This document shows positions 1 through 6,261 of a stretch of 11,019 bases of DNA, piece after piece (the first letter of the stretch is position 1; each line of letters begins with the position of its first letter). The notes below the pieces were generated by a model. The model worked only from the letters and a program-made list of their open reading frames with translations, did no database searches and had not been told where the DNA came from. Made by a program: the position numbers and the translations under genes. The stretch covers positions 1 through 11,019 of the forward strand of contig NZ_DYZA01000178.1 of assembly GCF_020741395.1 (NCBI RefSeq). Direction: 5' to 3'. This stretch comes from Mailhella massiliensis (GTDB lineage: Bacteria; Desulfobacterota; Desulfovibrionia; Desulfovibrionales; Desulfovibrionaceae).

Positions 1-330
1 TCGAGGGAATTTTGTGCGAATCACAAATTTCGCCTCTGTAGGGGGGCGGAGTGCGGAGCTATCGTATGCACAGGCGCAAGGCAGCATGAAAACGGGCAGT
101 TTTCTGAACGAGTGTGCCCGCTCTCTCGGTGGTAGGACGGTCACGTTGAGAAGTGACGGCGGCAGGGCTGGCGCAGCCGGGTACACGGAAAAAAGATTTT
201 GCCGTCGAAACATTGCCGCTGCGGAGCATGGGGCCTCATCTGCCAGCGATTCCGTAGGCAGGCGGTTCAGAAGAACTCAACCAGGTGTGGAGGAGAATGG
301 GCCTTATCCGCTGCGCAGGCACTTCCCCGG
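1..330. other. No supportable gene; left-flank region
   Basis: I see no recognisable gene here. The plus-strand frame open from 14 to 334 gives an arginine- and glycine-rich, low-complexity product with no family resemblance and no convincing ribosome binding site. The LysR gene reads into this region from the right, but no clear intrinsic terminator (GC hairpin plus T-run) follows its stop. The only structure noted is a short inverted repeat at 7-31, listed separately. The region may be the tail of an intergenic space or decayed sequence. Confidence 0.5.
7..31. repeat. Short imperfect inverted repeat
   Basis: GAATTTTGTG (7-16) and CACAAATTTC (22-31) pair at 9 of 10 positions around a 5-base spacer. 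No T-run follows on either strand, so it is not an obvious intrinsic terminator. It could be an operator or a hairpin belonging to a gene left of the window. Its function is unknown. Confidence 0.4.
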
Positions 331-1260
331 CTAGTCTTCGCTGAAAAGAAGAGAGAGGTAATCTTTTTTATCTTCCGGATTGCGGAAGCTTTCATAGAGA
401 AACTGGATGACCCGGTAGGCTGCATGGGAAAGGTAGGCCTGACGAAGCACAAGAATGACGGGAAACGTGTTCAGATCGTTGAAATACAGTCTCCTGCATT
501 CCAGCGTGCAGTTTCCGGGGATTTCGCTTTCCGGCAGAAGGGCGACGGCGTTCAGCCCATGGCGGAGCATGTCGACCATGATCCTGGTGTCCTGGGTGTC
601 TGCAAAAACATGCGGGACTATGCCCTCGGTCTGGAAGTTTTTCATGATCTGGTCGTAGCTGCCGCCGTCGTCCCTGCGTCGGGAAAGCAGAAGGGGCACG
701 TCTCTGAGGTCGGCGGGGCGTATGCTTTTTTTCGTCGGGGCGCGAAGCCCCGCTCCATATATTGCGCAGTACGGGGAAGAGCGCAGGGGAATGACTTTGT
801 AATTCTGGTTTCTGAGGGGCAGTTGCGCCAGGCATATATCGAGATGGACTTCCTGCATGTGCCGCTCCAGGCTTTGGTTGTCCATGAGCCACAGGCGATA
901 GGTGAGCTGGGGATACAGCTTCTGAAGTTTCGGCATGGCTTCCAGGATAAAGGAATTGCAGGGCGGGCATACGCCTATGCGCACATGGCCGGAAACAGGG
1001 TCGCCGCTGCGCAGAAAGTCTTTTTCAAAAGCGTGTATGTAGGAAAGTATGAACTGGGCGCGGTGATACAGTTCCTCGCCCGCCGGCGTGATCTGGAAGC
1101 TCCGGCTGGTGCGGTGTATGAGCGTGACGCCGAGCTCTTCCTCCAGCTCCTTGATCCGCTGGGAAAGAGGTGGCTGCGAAATATGCAGAGAGGTCGCCGC
1201 CTTACTGAAGGAGCCGAATTCCACAAGCGAGCAAAAATATTCCAACCTTTTGAAATCCAT
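331..1260 (-). CDS. LysR-family transcriptional regulator
   Basis: The 309-residue protein has normal LysR length. The N-terminus (about residues 1-60) is the winged helix-turn-helix, with the typical run FSKAATSLHISQPPLSQRIK followed by LEEELGVTLIHR and ITPAGEEL. A linker helix follows, and residues from about 90 to 295 form the periplasmic-binding-protein-like effector domain. The start at 1260 is supported by a GGAGAG ribosome site (CTCTCC on the plus strand at 1266-1271) five bases upstream. The gene is divergent from the TAXI-TRAP operon across an AT-rich spacer with a dyad at 1345-1381. This is the classic arrangement in which a LysR protein represses itself and, with a co-inducer, activates the divergent operon. 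The co-inducer is probably the transported compound or a product of it (inference). The family call is firm; the target is inferred from position. Confidence 0.95.
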   Translation of the reverse strand: MDFKRLEYFCSLVEFGSFSKAATSLHISQPPLSQRIKELEEELGVTLIHRTSRSFQITPAGEELYHRAQFILSYIHAFEKDFLRSGDPVSGHVRIGVCPPCNSFILEAMPKLQKLYPQLTYRLWLMDNQSLERHMQEVHLDICLAQLPLRNQNYKVIPLRSSPYCAIYGAGLRAPTKKSIRPADLRDVPLLLSRRRDDGGSYDQIMKNFQTEGIVPHVFADTQDTRIMVDMLRHGLNAVALLPESEIPGNCTLECRRLYFNDLNTFPVILVLRQAYLSHAAYRVIQFLYESFRNPEDKKDYLSLLFSED

Positions 1261-1344
1261 GATTTCTCTCCATTTTTACAGTACGGCTTCCTGGGGAATT
1301 ATCCTGATTGTCCTCATGGGAAATTTAGCTCAGAGTCATGATTT

Positions 1345-1381
1345 AATATCGTATTATATGGAAATAACATATTATGATATT
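1345..1381. promoter_or_regulatory. Candidate LysR operator dyad
   Basis: Outer arms AATATC (1345-1350) and GATATT (1376-1381) are reverse complements. Inner arms ATATG (1356-1360) and CATAT (1368-1372) are also reverse complements, with centres only one base apart. The dyad lies between the divergent LysR and TAXI genes in markedly AT-rich DNA, where LysR proteins usually bind T-N11-A-type dyads. The role is inferred from symmetry and position. Confidence 0.5.
1353..1358 (-). promoter_or_regulatory. Possible -10 box for the LysR gene
   Basis: Read on the minus strand this is TATAAT, an exact sigma-70 -10 consensus, about 93 bases upstream of the LysR start. No good -35 box lies 16-18 bases upstream. 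The box sits inside the dyad at 1345-1381, which would fit autorepression by the LysR protein. Confidence 0.35.
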
Positions 1382-1403
1382 TTTCGATCTATTCCTTTTC
1401 GAT
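1381..1403. repeat. TTTTCGAT direct repeat in the divergent promoter region
   Basis: TTTTCGAT occurs at 1381-1388 and again at 1396-1403, a 15-base period, immediately beside the dyad. It may be an accessory protein-binding site, such as the LysR activation half-sites or a second regulator. The copies are short and the region is AT-rich, so chance is possible. Confidence 0.3.
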
Positions 1404-1460
1404 ATAGTTATCCAGACTAAAAGATATTTTTCCTTCTGTCTATTTTTCTCTACAAGAAGA

Positions 1461-1484
1461 TATAAGAAAAATTTCACCAGGAGG
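1461..1484 (+). promoter_or_regulatory. Possible -10 box and strong ribosome site of the TAXI gene
   Basis: TATAAG at 1461-1466 matches the -10 consensus at five of six positions but lacks a good -35, as is common for LysR-activated promoters. AGGAGG at 1479-1484 is a near-ideal Shine-Dalgarno sequence five bases before the ATG at 1490. It rejects the out-of-frame ATG at 1486. If this -10 is used, the transcript leader would be very short. Confidence 0.4.
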
Positions 1485-1489
1485 GATGT

Positions 1490-2473
1490 ATGAACTCTCT
1501 TACCAGAACGTGCCTGACTCTGCTTATGGCGGGCGTTTTCGCCCTTCCTTCCGCCGCTCCCTGCCGTGCGGCAAGCCATGACATGACCATAGTCGGCGGC
1601 GGTTCCGGCGGACTCTGGGCCATCATCACCGAAGGCGTGGGCGAAACCATACGCCGCAGTTTTGAAGGCGCCCGCGTAACGACGGAGCCCGGCAAGGACG
1701 GCCCCAACCAGGTCATGGTCAACAAGGGCGACGTGCAGTTCGGTGTCGCCAGCGACCTTCTGACCATACGCGCCCTGAAAGGTGAGGCCCCCTTCAAGGC
1801 CAAGATGGACAAGCTGCGTCTTGTGGCTGTGTTGAACCCTCTTCAGGCAGTACAGTTCTTTGTGGATGCGAAGACCGGCATTGAAAAGGCTTCGGACATA
1901 AAGGCCAAGAAATACCCCCTCAAGATTACCGTGAACCGACAGGGCACGGTGATCGACCTTATGTCGGAAAAGACGCTGGAACTCTACGGCGCTTCCTACA
2001 AGGACATTACCTCCTGGGGCGGCAAAATCTTCAAGATTCCCGGACCGGAAGCCATGGATCTGTGGGACGCCGGGCAGATGGACGCCATCATTGAAGTCTG
2101 CCAGTACCCTTCCAGCCGCTTCTTTGAACTGGGGCAGAAGCACGACCTGCGCCTGCTGGCTCTGGATGACGCCGTCATCGAAGGCCTGAACAGGGAACTC
2201 GGCTCCACCACCATCACCATTCCCGCGGGCACCTATCCCTTCCAGAAGGAAGACTGCAAGACCGTGACGACCCAGCTTCTGCTCATCACCAGCGTCGACA
2301 CTCCCGATGAGCTGGTGGAAGGCGTGCTCAGCTCCATGGAGCAAAATCTCGACTACCTGCGCACCGTGCACTCCAACCTGAAGGATCTTTCTCTGGAGGC
2401 CATGGCTGCCAACACCGCCATTCCCATGCACCCCGCGGCGGAGAAGTTCTACGCCGCGAAGCTGAAGAAGTAA
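1490..2473 (+). CDS. TAXI-family TRAP transporter solute-binding protein
   Basis: This 327-residue periplasmic receptor captures a small solute and delivers it to the TRAP permease encoded next. Residues 1-27 form a Sec signal peptide: a positive start, a hydrophobic core (LLMAGVFALPSAA) and probable cleavage near CRA/ASHD. The mature protein opens with MTIVGGGSGGLWAIITEGVG, the TAXI glycine-rich binding segment. It continues with the region around ITVNRQGTVIDLMSEKTLEL and the late IPAGTYPFQKED segment typical of the family. Length is normal. The ATG at 1490 has a strong AGGAGG site. As first gene of the operon, and separated from the permease by strong hairpins, it may be made in excess of the membrane component. 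The solute cannot be read from the sequence; TAXI ligands known to me are mainly organic acids and amino acids such as glutamate. Confidence 0.93.
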   Translation: MNSLTRTCLTLLMAGVFALPSAAPCRAASHDMTIVGGGSGGLWAIITEGVGETIRRSFEGARVTTEPGKDGPNQVMVNKGDVQFGVASDLLTIRALKGEAPFKAKMDKLRLVAVLNPLQAVQFFVDAKTGIEKASDIKAKKYPLKITVNRQGTVIDLMSEKTLELYGASYKDITSWGGKIFKIPGPEAMDLWDAGQMDAIIEVCQYPSSRFFELGQKHDLRLLALDDAVIEGLNRELGSTTITIPAGTYPFQKEDCKTVTTQLLLITSVDTPDELVEGVLSSMEQNLDYLRTVHSNLKDLSLEAMAANTAIPMHPAAEKFYAAKLKK

Positions 2474-2480
2474 TGCCTTC

Positions 2481-2513
2481 GGGCGGAAAGTGTCTCCAGG
2501 CGCCTTTCCGCCC
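2481..2513 (+). promoter_or_regulatory. Intercistronic hairpin 1 after the TAXI gene
   Basis: GGGCGGAAAG (2481-2490) and CTTTCCGCCC (2504-2513) form a perfect 10-bp stem with a 13-base loop, beginning seven bases after the TAXI stop codon. No T-run follows, so full termination is unlikely. Such hairpins often protect the 3' end of a binding-protein mRNA (inference). Confidence 0.6.
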
Positions 2514-2521
2514 ACCTTGCG

Positions 2522-2543
2522 CCGCCGGGATTCTTCCCGGCGG
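2522..2543 (+). promoter_or_regulatory. Intercistronic hairpin 2, GC-rich
   Basis: CCGCCGGGA (2522-2530) and TCCCGGCGG (2535-2543) form a perfect 9-bp GC-rich stem with a TTCT loop. T-rich sequence comes only some 10-30 bases later, so this is a weak or partial terminator at best. It more likely blocks 3' exonucleases or attenuates expression of the permease. Confidence 0.6.
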
Positions 2544-2602
2544 GATATTTCCCGGAATTTTCCTGTTTTTCTGGCCGCCGGAACAAGTGTCCGCAGCGGG
2601 GA

Positions 2603-2625
2603 GGGGCGTTGTTGCCTCTTGCCCC
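2603..2625 (+). promoter_or_regulatory. Small hairpin before the permease start
   Basis: GGGGC (2603-2607) and GCCCC (2621-2625) enclose a 13-base loop ending in TTGCCTCTT. It lies about 33 bases before the permease ATG. The 10-base string TTGCCTCTTG (2612-2621) recurs at 7989-7998, in the hairpin upstream of the exporter gene. Confidence 0.35.
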
Positions 2626-2657
2626 CTTACCAGAAACCTCTTCCAGAGAGAATCATC

Positions 2658-4607
2658 ATGACACTCGGAATGCTTTTCAAGGAAGGACGCAGAAGGAACC
2701 TGTCTCCGCTGTGGGTGAAGATCACCGGCGTGCTTGTTCTGATTTTTTCCGCTATTGAACTTTATGGAGCTCCGTTCGGCTTCATCGATTCCTATATCCT
2801 GCGCGGGCTGTTCGTCTCCTTCGCCGTGGCGCTTACCTTCATCTGTTTTACTCCCGTAAAGAGCGCGCCGAAGGAATCGGAGGATGTGCCGCTCCTCGAT
2901 ATTCTTCTTGCCGCCGCAAGCCTGTGCGTGGGGATGTACCTTACCGTGAACGGTACGGATATCATCAACCGCTGGACCGGCGTCGACCCGCTGCTTCCGG
3001 CGGACTGGGTGGTGACTTCCGCCTGCGTGCTGCTTGTCCTTGAAGTGACGCGCCGTACGGTGGGGCCGGTGCTCCTCGGCATCATCCTTGTGTTCATCGC
3101 CTACAACTTCGTGGGCAAGTATCTGCCCGGTTACTGGGGGCACAGAGGGTGTACGCTGGAAACCTTCCTCGACCGCATGGTGTTCACCTATGACGGCATA
3201 TTCAGCACTCCTCTCGGCGTGGCCTGCACCTACGTTTTCATGTTTGTGCTTTTCGGCCACACCTTCAATGCCGCAGGCGGCGGCAAGTTCTTCTTCAGCC
3301 TTGCGGCCTCCATCGCCGGGCGCATGCGCGGCGGCCCGGCCAAGATCAGCGTCATTGCGTCCGCTCTCTACGGCACCGTGTCCGGTTCTCCCGTGTCCGA
3401 CGTGGTGACGACCGGCAGCATCACCATCCCGCTCATGAAAAAGCTCGGCTATACGCCGGAATTCGCGGGCGCCGTGGCCGCTTCCGCCTGTTCGGGCGCG
3501 TCCATCCTTCCCCCCATCATGGGCACGGCAGCCTTCCTCATGGTGGACGTGGCGGGTATTCCCTATATTGATATTGCCGTCGCAGCCGCCATTCCCGCCG
3601 TCATCTACTACGTTGCCCTCATGCTTCAGGTGCACGACCGTTCCGTGATGCAGGGCATGCGCCCCATCGCCGACGACGAGCACCCCGTGGATCCCGCCCG
3701 CAAGGTGCTGCGGGAGAACTGGCTCTACCTCATCCCCATTGTGCTGCTTATTGTCCTTATTGTTGAGCGCATCAACCCCACGGTGGTGGGCCTTTGCGCC
3801 ACGCTGGCCGTCATTGCCGTGAGCTGGTTCATTCCCGGGCACCGTATGGGCATCAAGGAAATCTACGGCGTGCTCCGCAAGACCTGCCTCGGCATCCTCA
3901 CCGTGGCCAACGCCTCCGCCGCTGCAGGTATGGTCATAGGCGGCATCATGCTCACCGGCCTCGGCGGCAAGTTCACGAGCCTGGTCTTCGCGGCGACGGG
4001 CGGCCAGAGCGGGCTTTGCCTTGCCATGGTGGCCCTGGTGTGCATCGTGCTCGGCATGGGCATGCCCGTGCCCGCAGCCTATGTGCTCACCGCAACCCTC
4101 GCGGCGCCCGCCCTTCTGGAATTCAAGTTCTCCCTCATGGGCTCGCACCTGTTCATCGTCTATTTTGCGGCCATTTCCGCCATCACCCCGCCTGTGGCCG
4201 TAGCCGCCTACGCTGCCGCGGGCATATCGGAGGGCAATCCCAACAGCACGGGCGTACAGGCTGTGAAGCTATCCATCGCAGCCTATCTTGTGCCCTTCGT
4301 TTTCATGTACCGGCCCGGTCTTCTCATGTCCGGTTCCCTGTTCGATATCGTGTATGCCACGGTGGTGACTACCATCGGCGTGGCCTGCGTGGCCTCCGGC
4401 CTGGAAGGCTACCTGCACGGCCCCCTGCGCTCCAGGCTGTACCGCCTGCTGCTCATTGTGGGCGGCATCGTCTTCATCTGGCCTGCCGGATGGTCCGATA
4501 TTGCAGGCTTCGCCATTTTCGCCTTCGTCTATGCACATCAGTACATCATCCGCAAGAACAATCCCGATCCTGCCCTTCAGGACAGGGCAGTCCAGGAGTC
4601 CATATGA
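2658..4607 (+). CDS. TRAP transporter fused permease (DctQ-DctM type)
   Basis: This 649-residue inner-membrane protein has the small (DctQ-like, about residues 15-140) and large (DctM-like) TRAP subunits in one chain, the usual form for TAXI systems. It imports the solute delivered by the upstream receptor using an ion gradient. The DctM part shows the conserved core: GTVSGSPVSDV near residue 240, then GSITIPLMKKLGY and ILPPIMGTAAFLMVD. A second set follows with GMGMPVPAAYVLTA and AAISAITPPVAVAAYAAAGI. Hydrophobic segments run throughout. I chose the ATG at 2658. The frame is open back to 2490, but those residues are polar, resemble no TRAP N-terminus and overlap the intercistronic hairpins. 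The ribosome site is weak (AGAGAG, 2645-2650), which may lower expression relative to the receptor. The stop overlaps the next start as ATGA, implying translational coupling. Confidence 0.94.
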   Translation: MTLGMLFKEGRRRNLSPLWVKITGVLVLIFSAIELYGAPFGFIDSYILRGLFVSFAVALTFICFTPVKSAPKESEDVPLLDILLAAASLCVGMYLTVNGTDIINRWTGVDPLLPADWVVTSACVLLVLEVTRRTVGPVLLGIILVFIAYNFVGKYLPGYWGHRGCTLETFLDRMVFTYDGIFSTPLGVACTYVFMFVLFGHTFNAAGGGKFFFSLAASIAGRMRGGPAKISVIASALYGTVSGSPVSDVVTTGSITIPLMKKLGYTPEFAGAVAASACSGASILPPIMGTAAFLMVDVAGIPYIDIAVAAAIPAVIYYVALMLQVHDRSVMQGMRPIADDEHPVDPARKVLRENWLYLIPIVLLIVLIVERINPTVVGLCATLAVIAVSWFIPGHRMGIKEIYGVLRKTCLGILTVANASAAAGMVIGGIMLTGLGGKFTSLVFAATGGQSGLCLAMVALVCIVLGMGMPVPAAYVLTATLAAPALLEFKFSLMGSHLFIVYFAAISAITPPVAVAAYAAAGISEGNPNSTGVQAVKLSIAAYLVPFVFMYRPGLLMSGSLFDIVYATVVTTIGVACVASGLEGYLHGPLRSRLYRLLLIVGGIVFIWPAGWSDIAGFAIFAFVYAHQYIIRKNNPDPALQDRAVQESI

Positions 4608-6241
4608 CTACGAATCCCGAAGTTGTCCGTCTGGAAACGGACCTTCTCATCCTCGGTACGGGCGCTGCGGGCTGCGGCGCGGCTCTGGCCGCCAGAAGGG
4701 CCGGGGTGAAGACTCTCATGGTGGATAAGGGCAAGCTGGAAAGCTCCGGCTGCCTCGGCGGCGGCAACGACCATTTCATCGCCGTCCTCGGCACCGACGA
4801 GCCGGACGACACCATCGACGACCTTGTGCGCGTGCACAACAAGCCCGGCTCTGGATTTTCGGAGAAGCAGATCCGCGACTGGGGAGCTCTCATGCCCGAC
4901 ATGGTGGACTTCCTGGAAGGGGAGGGAGTGCACCTTCTGCACAACCCCGACGGCAGCTACCTGCGCACCGCCGGGCGCGGGGAGCCTGCCTGGTACATCA
5001 ATATCGCCGAAGGCCAGAAGATCAAGCGCCTCATCGCGAAAAGGCTGCGCGCCATGGGCGCGGACGTGCTCGACCATGTCATGATCACCCGCCTCCTTAA
5101 AAAGGAGGGCCGCATCGCCGGTGCCGTGGGCTTCAACGTGCTCGACGGGACAAAGTACGCCATAGCGGCATCCAACGTCATCCTCGCCCTCGGCAACAGC
5201 TGCAACCGCGCTACCACCAACTCCACGGGCAACCCGTACAATACCTGGCACAGCCCCTTCAATACGGGCAGCCAGTACGTCCTGGCCTATGAGGCGGGCG
5301 CGCAGATCATCAATATGGACGTGAAGCAGCAGGCTACGCTCATTCCCAAAGGCTTCGGCTGCGCGGGCATGAACGGCATCAACGGTTCCGGCGCTCATGA
5401 GCTGAACGCGCTCGGCGAGCGCTTCATGCCCAAGTACCATCCGCAGATGGAAAACTGCCCCCGCCAGTTCCAAATCAGCGGTACGCACAAGGAGCTTGTG
5501 GAAGGCCACGCCCCTTTCCACATGGAAATGCGCCACATAGATCCCGGGCTCCTGCATCACCTGCAATATGTGCTCATGCCCGGGGATAAGGCCACCTTCC
5601 TCGACTACTGCGAGCAGCGCGGTGTGGACTTCGCCAAAGCGCCCATGGAAATAGAAATAGGCGAGATAGAGTTCAGCGGCATGCTCGCCACGGACGATAA
5701 TTACGAAACTACCGTGCCCGGCCTGTACAACGGCTGCGTGTTCTACACCTTCTCCGGCTCGTTGTGCAGCGGCTACCTTGCCGGACGCTCCGCCGCAGGC
5801 CGTCTTGCCCCCATGCCCGACCTCGGCAGCCTGGAAGAGGAGATACAGGCGGAATTTTCCCGCATTTCCGCCCCCCTGGACGTGAAGGGCGACGTGATTT
5901 CCCAGGAAATGTTCGAAGCTTCCATCCGGCAGGTCATGTCGTACTACATGGGCTATGTGCGTAATGAGGCGGGCATGAAGATTGCTCTGGAGCGCCTTGG
6001 CTTCATAGGTACCTACAAGGGCAAGGTCAAGGCTTCCAATATGCACGAGCTCATGATGGTACACGAGGCGGAGCACCTGCTTTCCTCCAGCCGCCTTTCC
6101 ACCCTGTGCACCCTGGAGCGCAGGGAAAGCGGCAGGAGCGTGTACCGCCGCCGCGACTACCCTGAAAAGAGCGAGGCCTATAACGGCAAGATTCTCGCGG
6201 TGATGAAAAAAGACGGCCGGCCCAGCACGTTCTGGCTGTAG
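4604..6241 (+). CDS. AprA/FrdA-like FAD-dependent oxidoreductase flavoprotein subunit
   Basis: This 545-residue protein belongs to the fumarate reductase/succinate dehydrogenase/APS reductase alpha superfamily. Residues 14-42 are the FAD Rossmann fold (GTGAAG, residues 18-23, acidic D41). A segment near IAGAVGFNVLDG and WHSPFNTGSQYVLAYEAGAQ looks closer to APS reductase alpha than to FrdA. The second FAD segment (TTVPGLYNGC onward) and the C-terminal LERRESGRSVYRRRDYPE region are also typical. There is no signal peptide, so it is cytoplasmic, and it is shorter than AprA. From memory-based alignment, the FrdA HYTMGG motif is replaced by IEFSGM (residues 355-360). The AprA positions for the substrate-binding Arg and His appear to be Leu246 and Phe357. 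The substrate is therefore probably neither fumarate nor APS. AGGAG at 4594-4598 supports the start. The fusion protein encoded next is the likely electron partner. The superfamily is certain; the reaction is unknown. Confidence 0.88.
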   Translation: MTTNPEVVRLETDLLILGTGAAGCGAALAARRAGVKTLMVDKGKLESSGCLGGGNDHFIAVLGTDEPDDTIDDLVRVHNKPGSGFSEKQIRDWGALMPDMVDFLEGEGVHLLHNPDGSYLRTAGRGEPAWYINIAEGQKIKRLIAKRLRAMGADVLDHVMITRLLKKEGRIAGAVGFNVLDGTKYAIAASNVILALGNSCNRATTNSTGNPYNTWHSPFNTGSQYVLAYEAGAQIINMDVKQQATLIPKGFGCAGMNGINGSGAHELNALGERFMPKYHPQMENCPRQFQISGTHKELVEGHAPFHMEMRHIDPGLLHHLQYVLMPGDKATFLDYCEQRGVDFAKAPMEIEIGEIEFSGMLATDDNYETTVPGLYNGCVFYTFSGSLCSGYLAGRSAAGRLAPMPDLGSLEEEIQAEFSRISAPLDVKGDVISQEMFEASIRQVMSYYMGYVRNEAGMKIALERLGFIGTYKGKVKASNMHELMMVHEAEHLLSSSRLSTLCTLERRESGRSVYRRRDYPEKSEAYNGKILAVMKKDGRPSTFWL

Positions 6242-6261
6242 CGGCGGAAGGAGAGACGACG

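Noticed and set aside
297..344. Fifteen-codon mini-gene after AGGAG at 291-295
   Set aside because: The spacing to the ATG is only one base, the peptide is featureless, and it overlaps the LysR 3' end.
199..1341. Plus-strand frame of 380 codons opposite the LysR gene
   Set aside because: The minus strand encodes an unmistakable LysR protein with a good ribosome site; this frame is its antisense shadow.
2328..4148. Long open minus-strand frame opposite the permease (606 codons)
   Set aside because: The product is rich in His, Gly, Ala and Glu, has no family resemblance, and mirrors the codon bias of the clearly real permease and TAXI genes on the plus strand.
4577..6076. Long open minus-strand frame opposite the flavoprotein gene
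   Set aside because: It is a shadow of the FAD protein gene, with low-complexity composition and no motif.
4604..6241. Naming the flavoprotein aprA or frdA
   Set aside because: The fold fits, but the substrate motifs of both families appear replaced, it is shorter than AprA, and no frdB- or sat-type gene is present.
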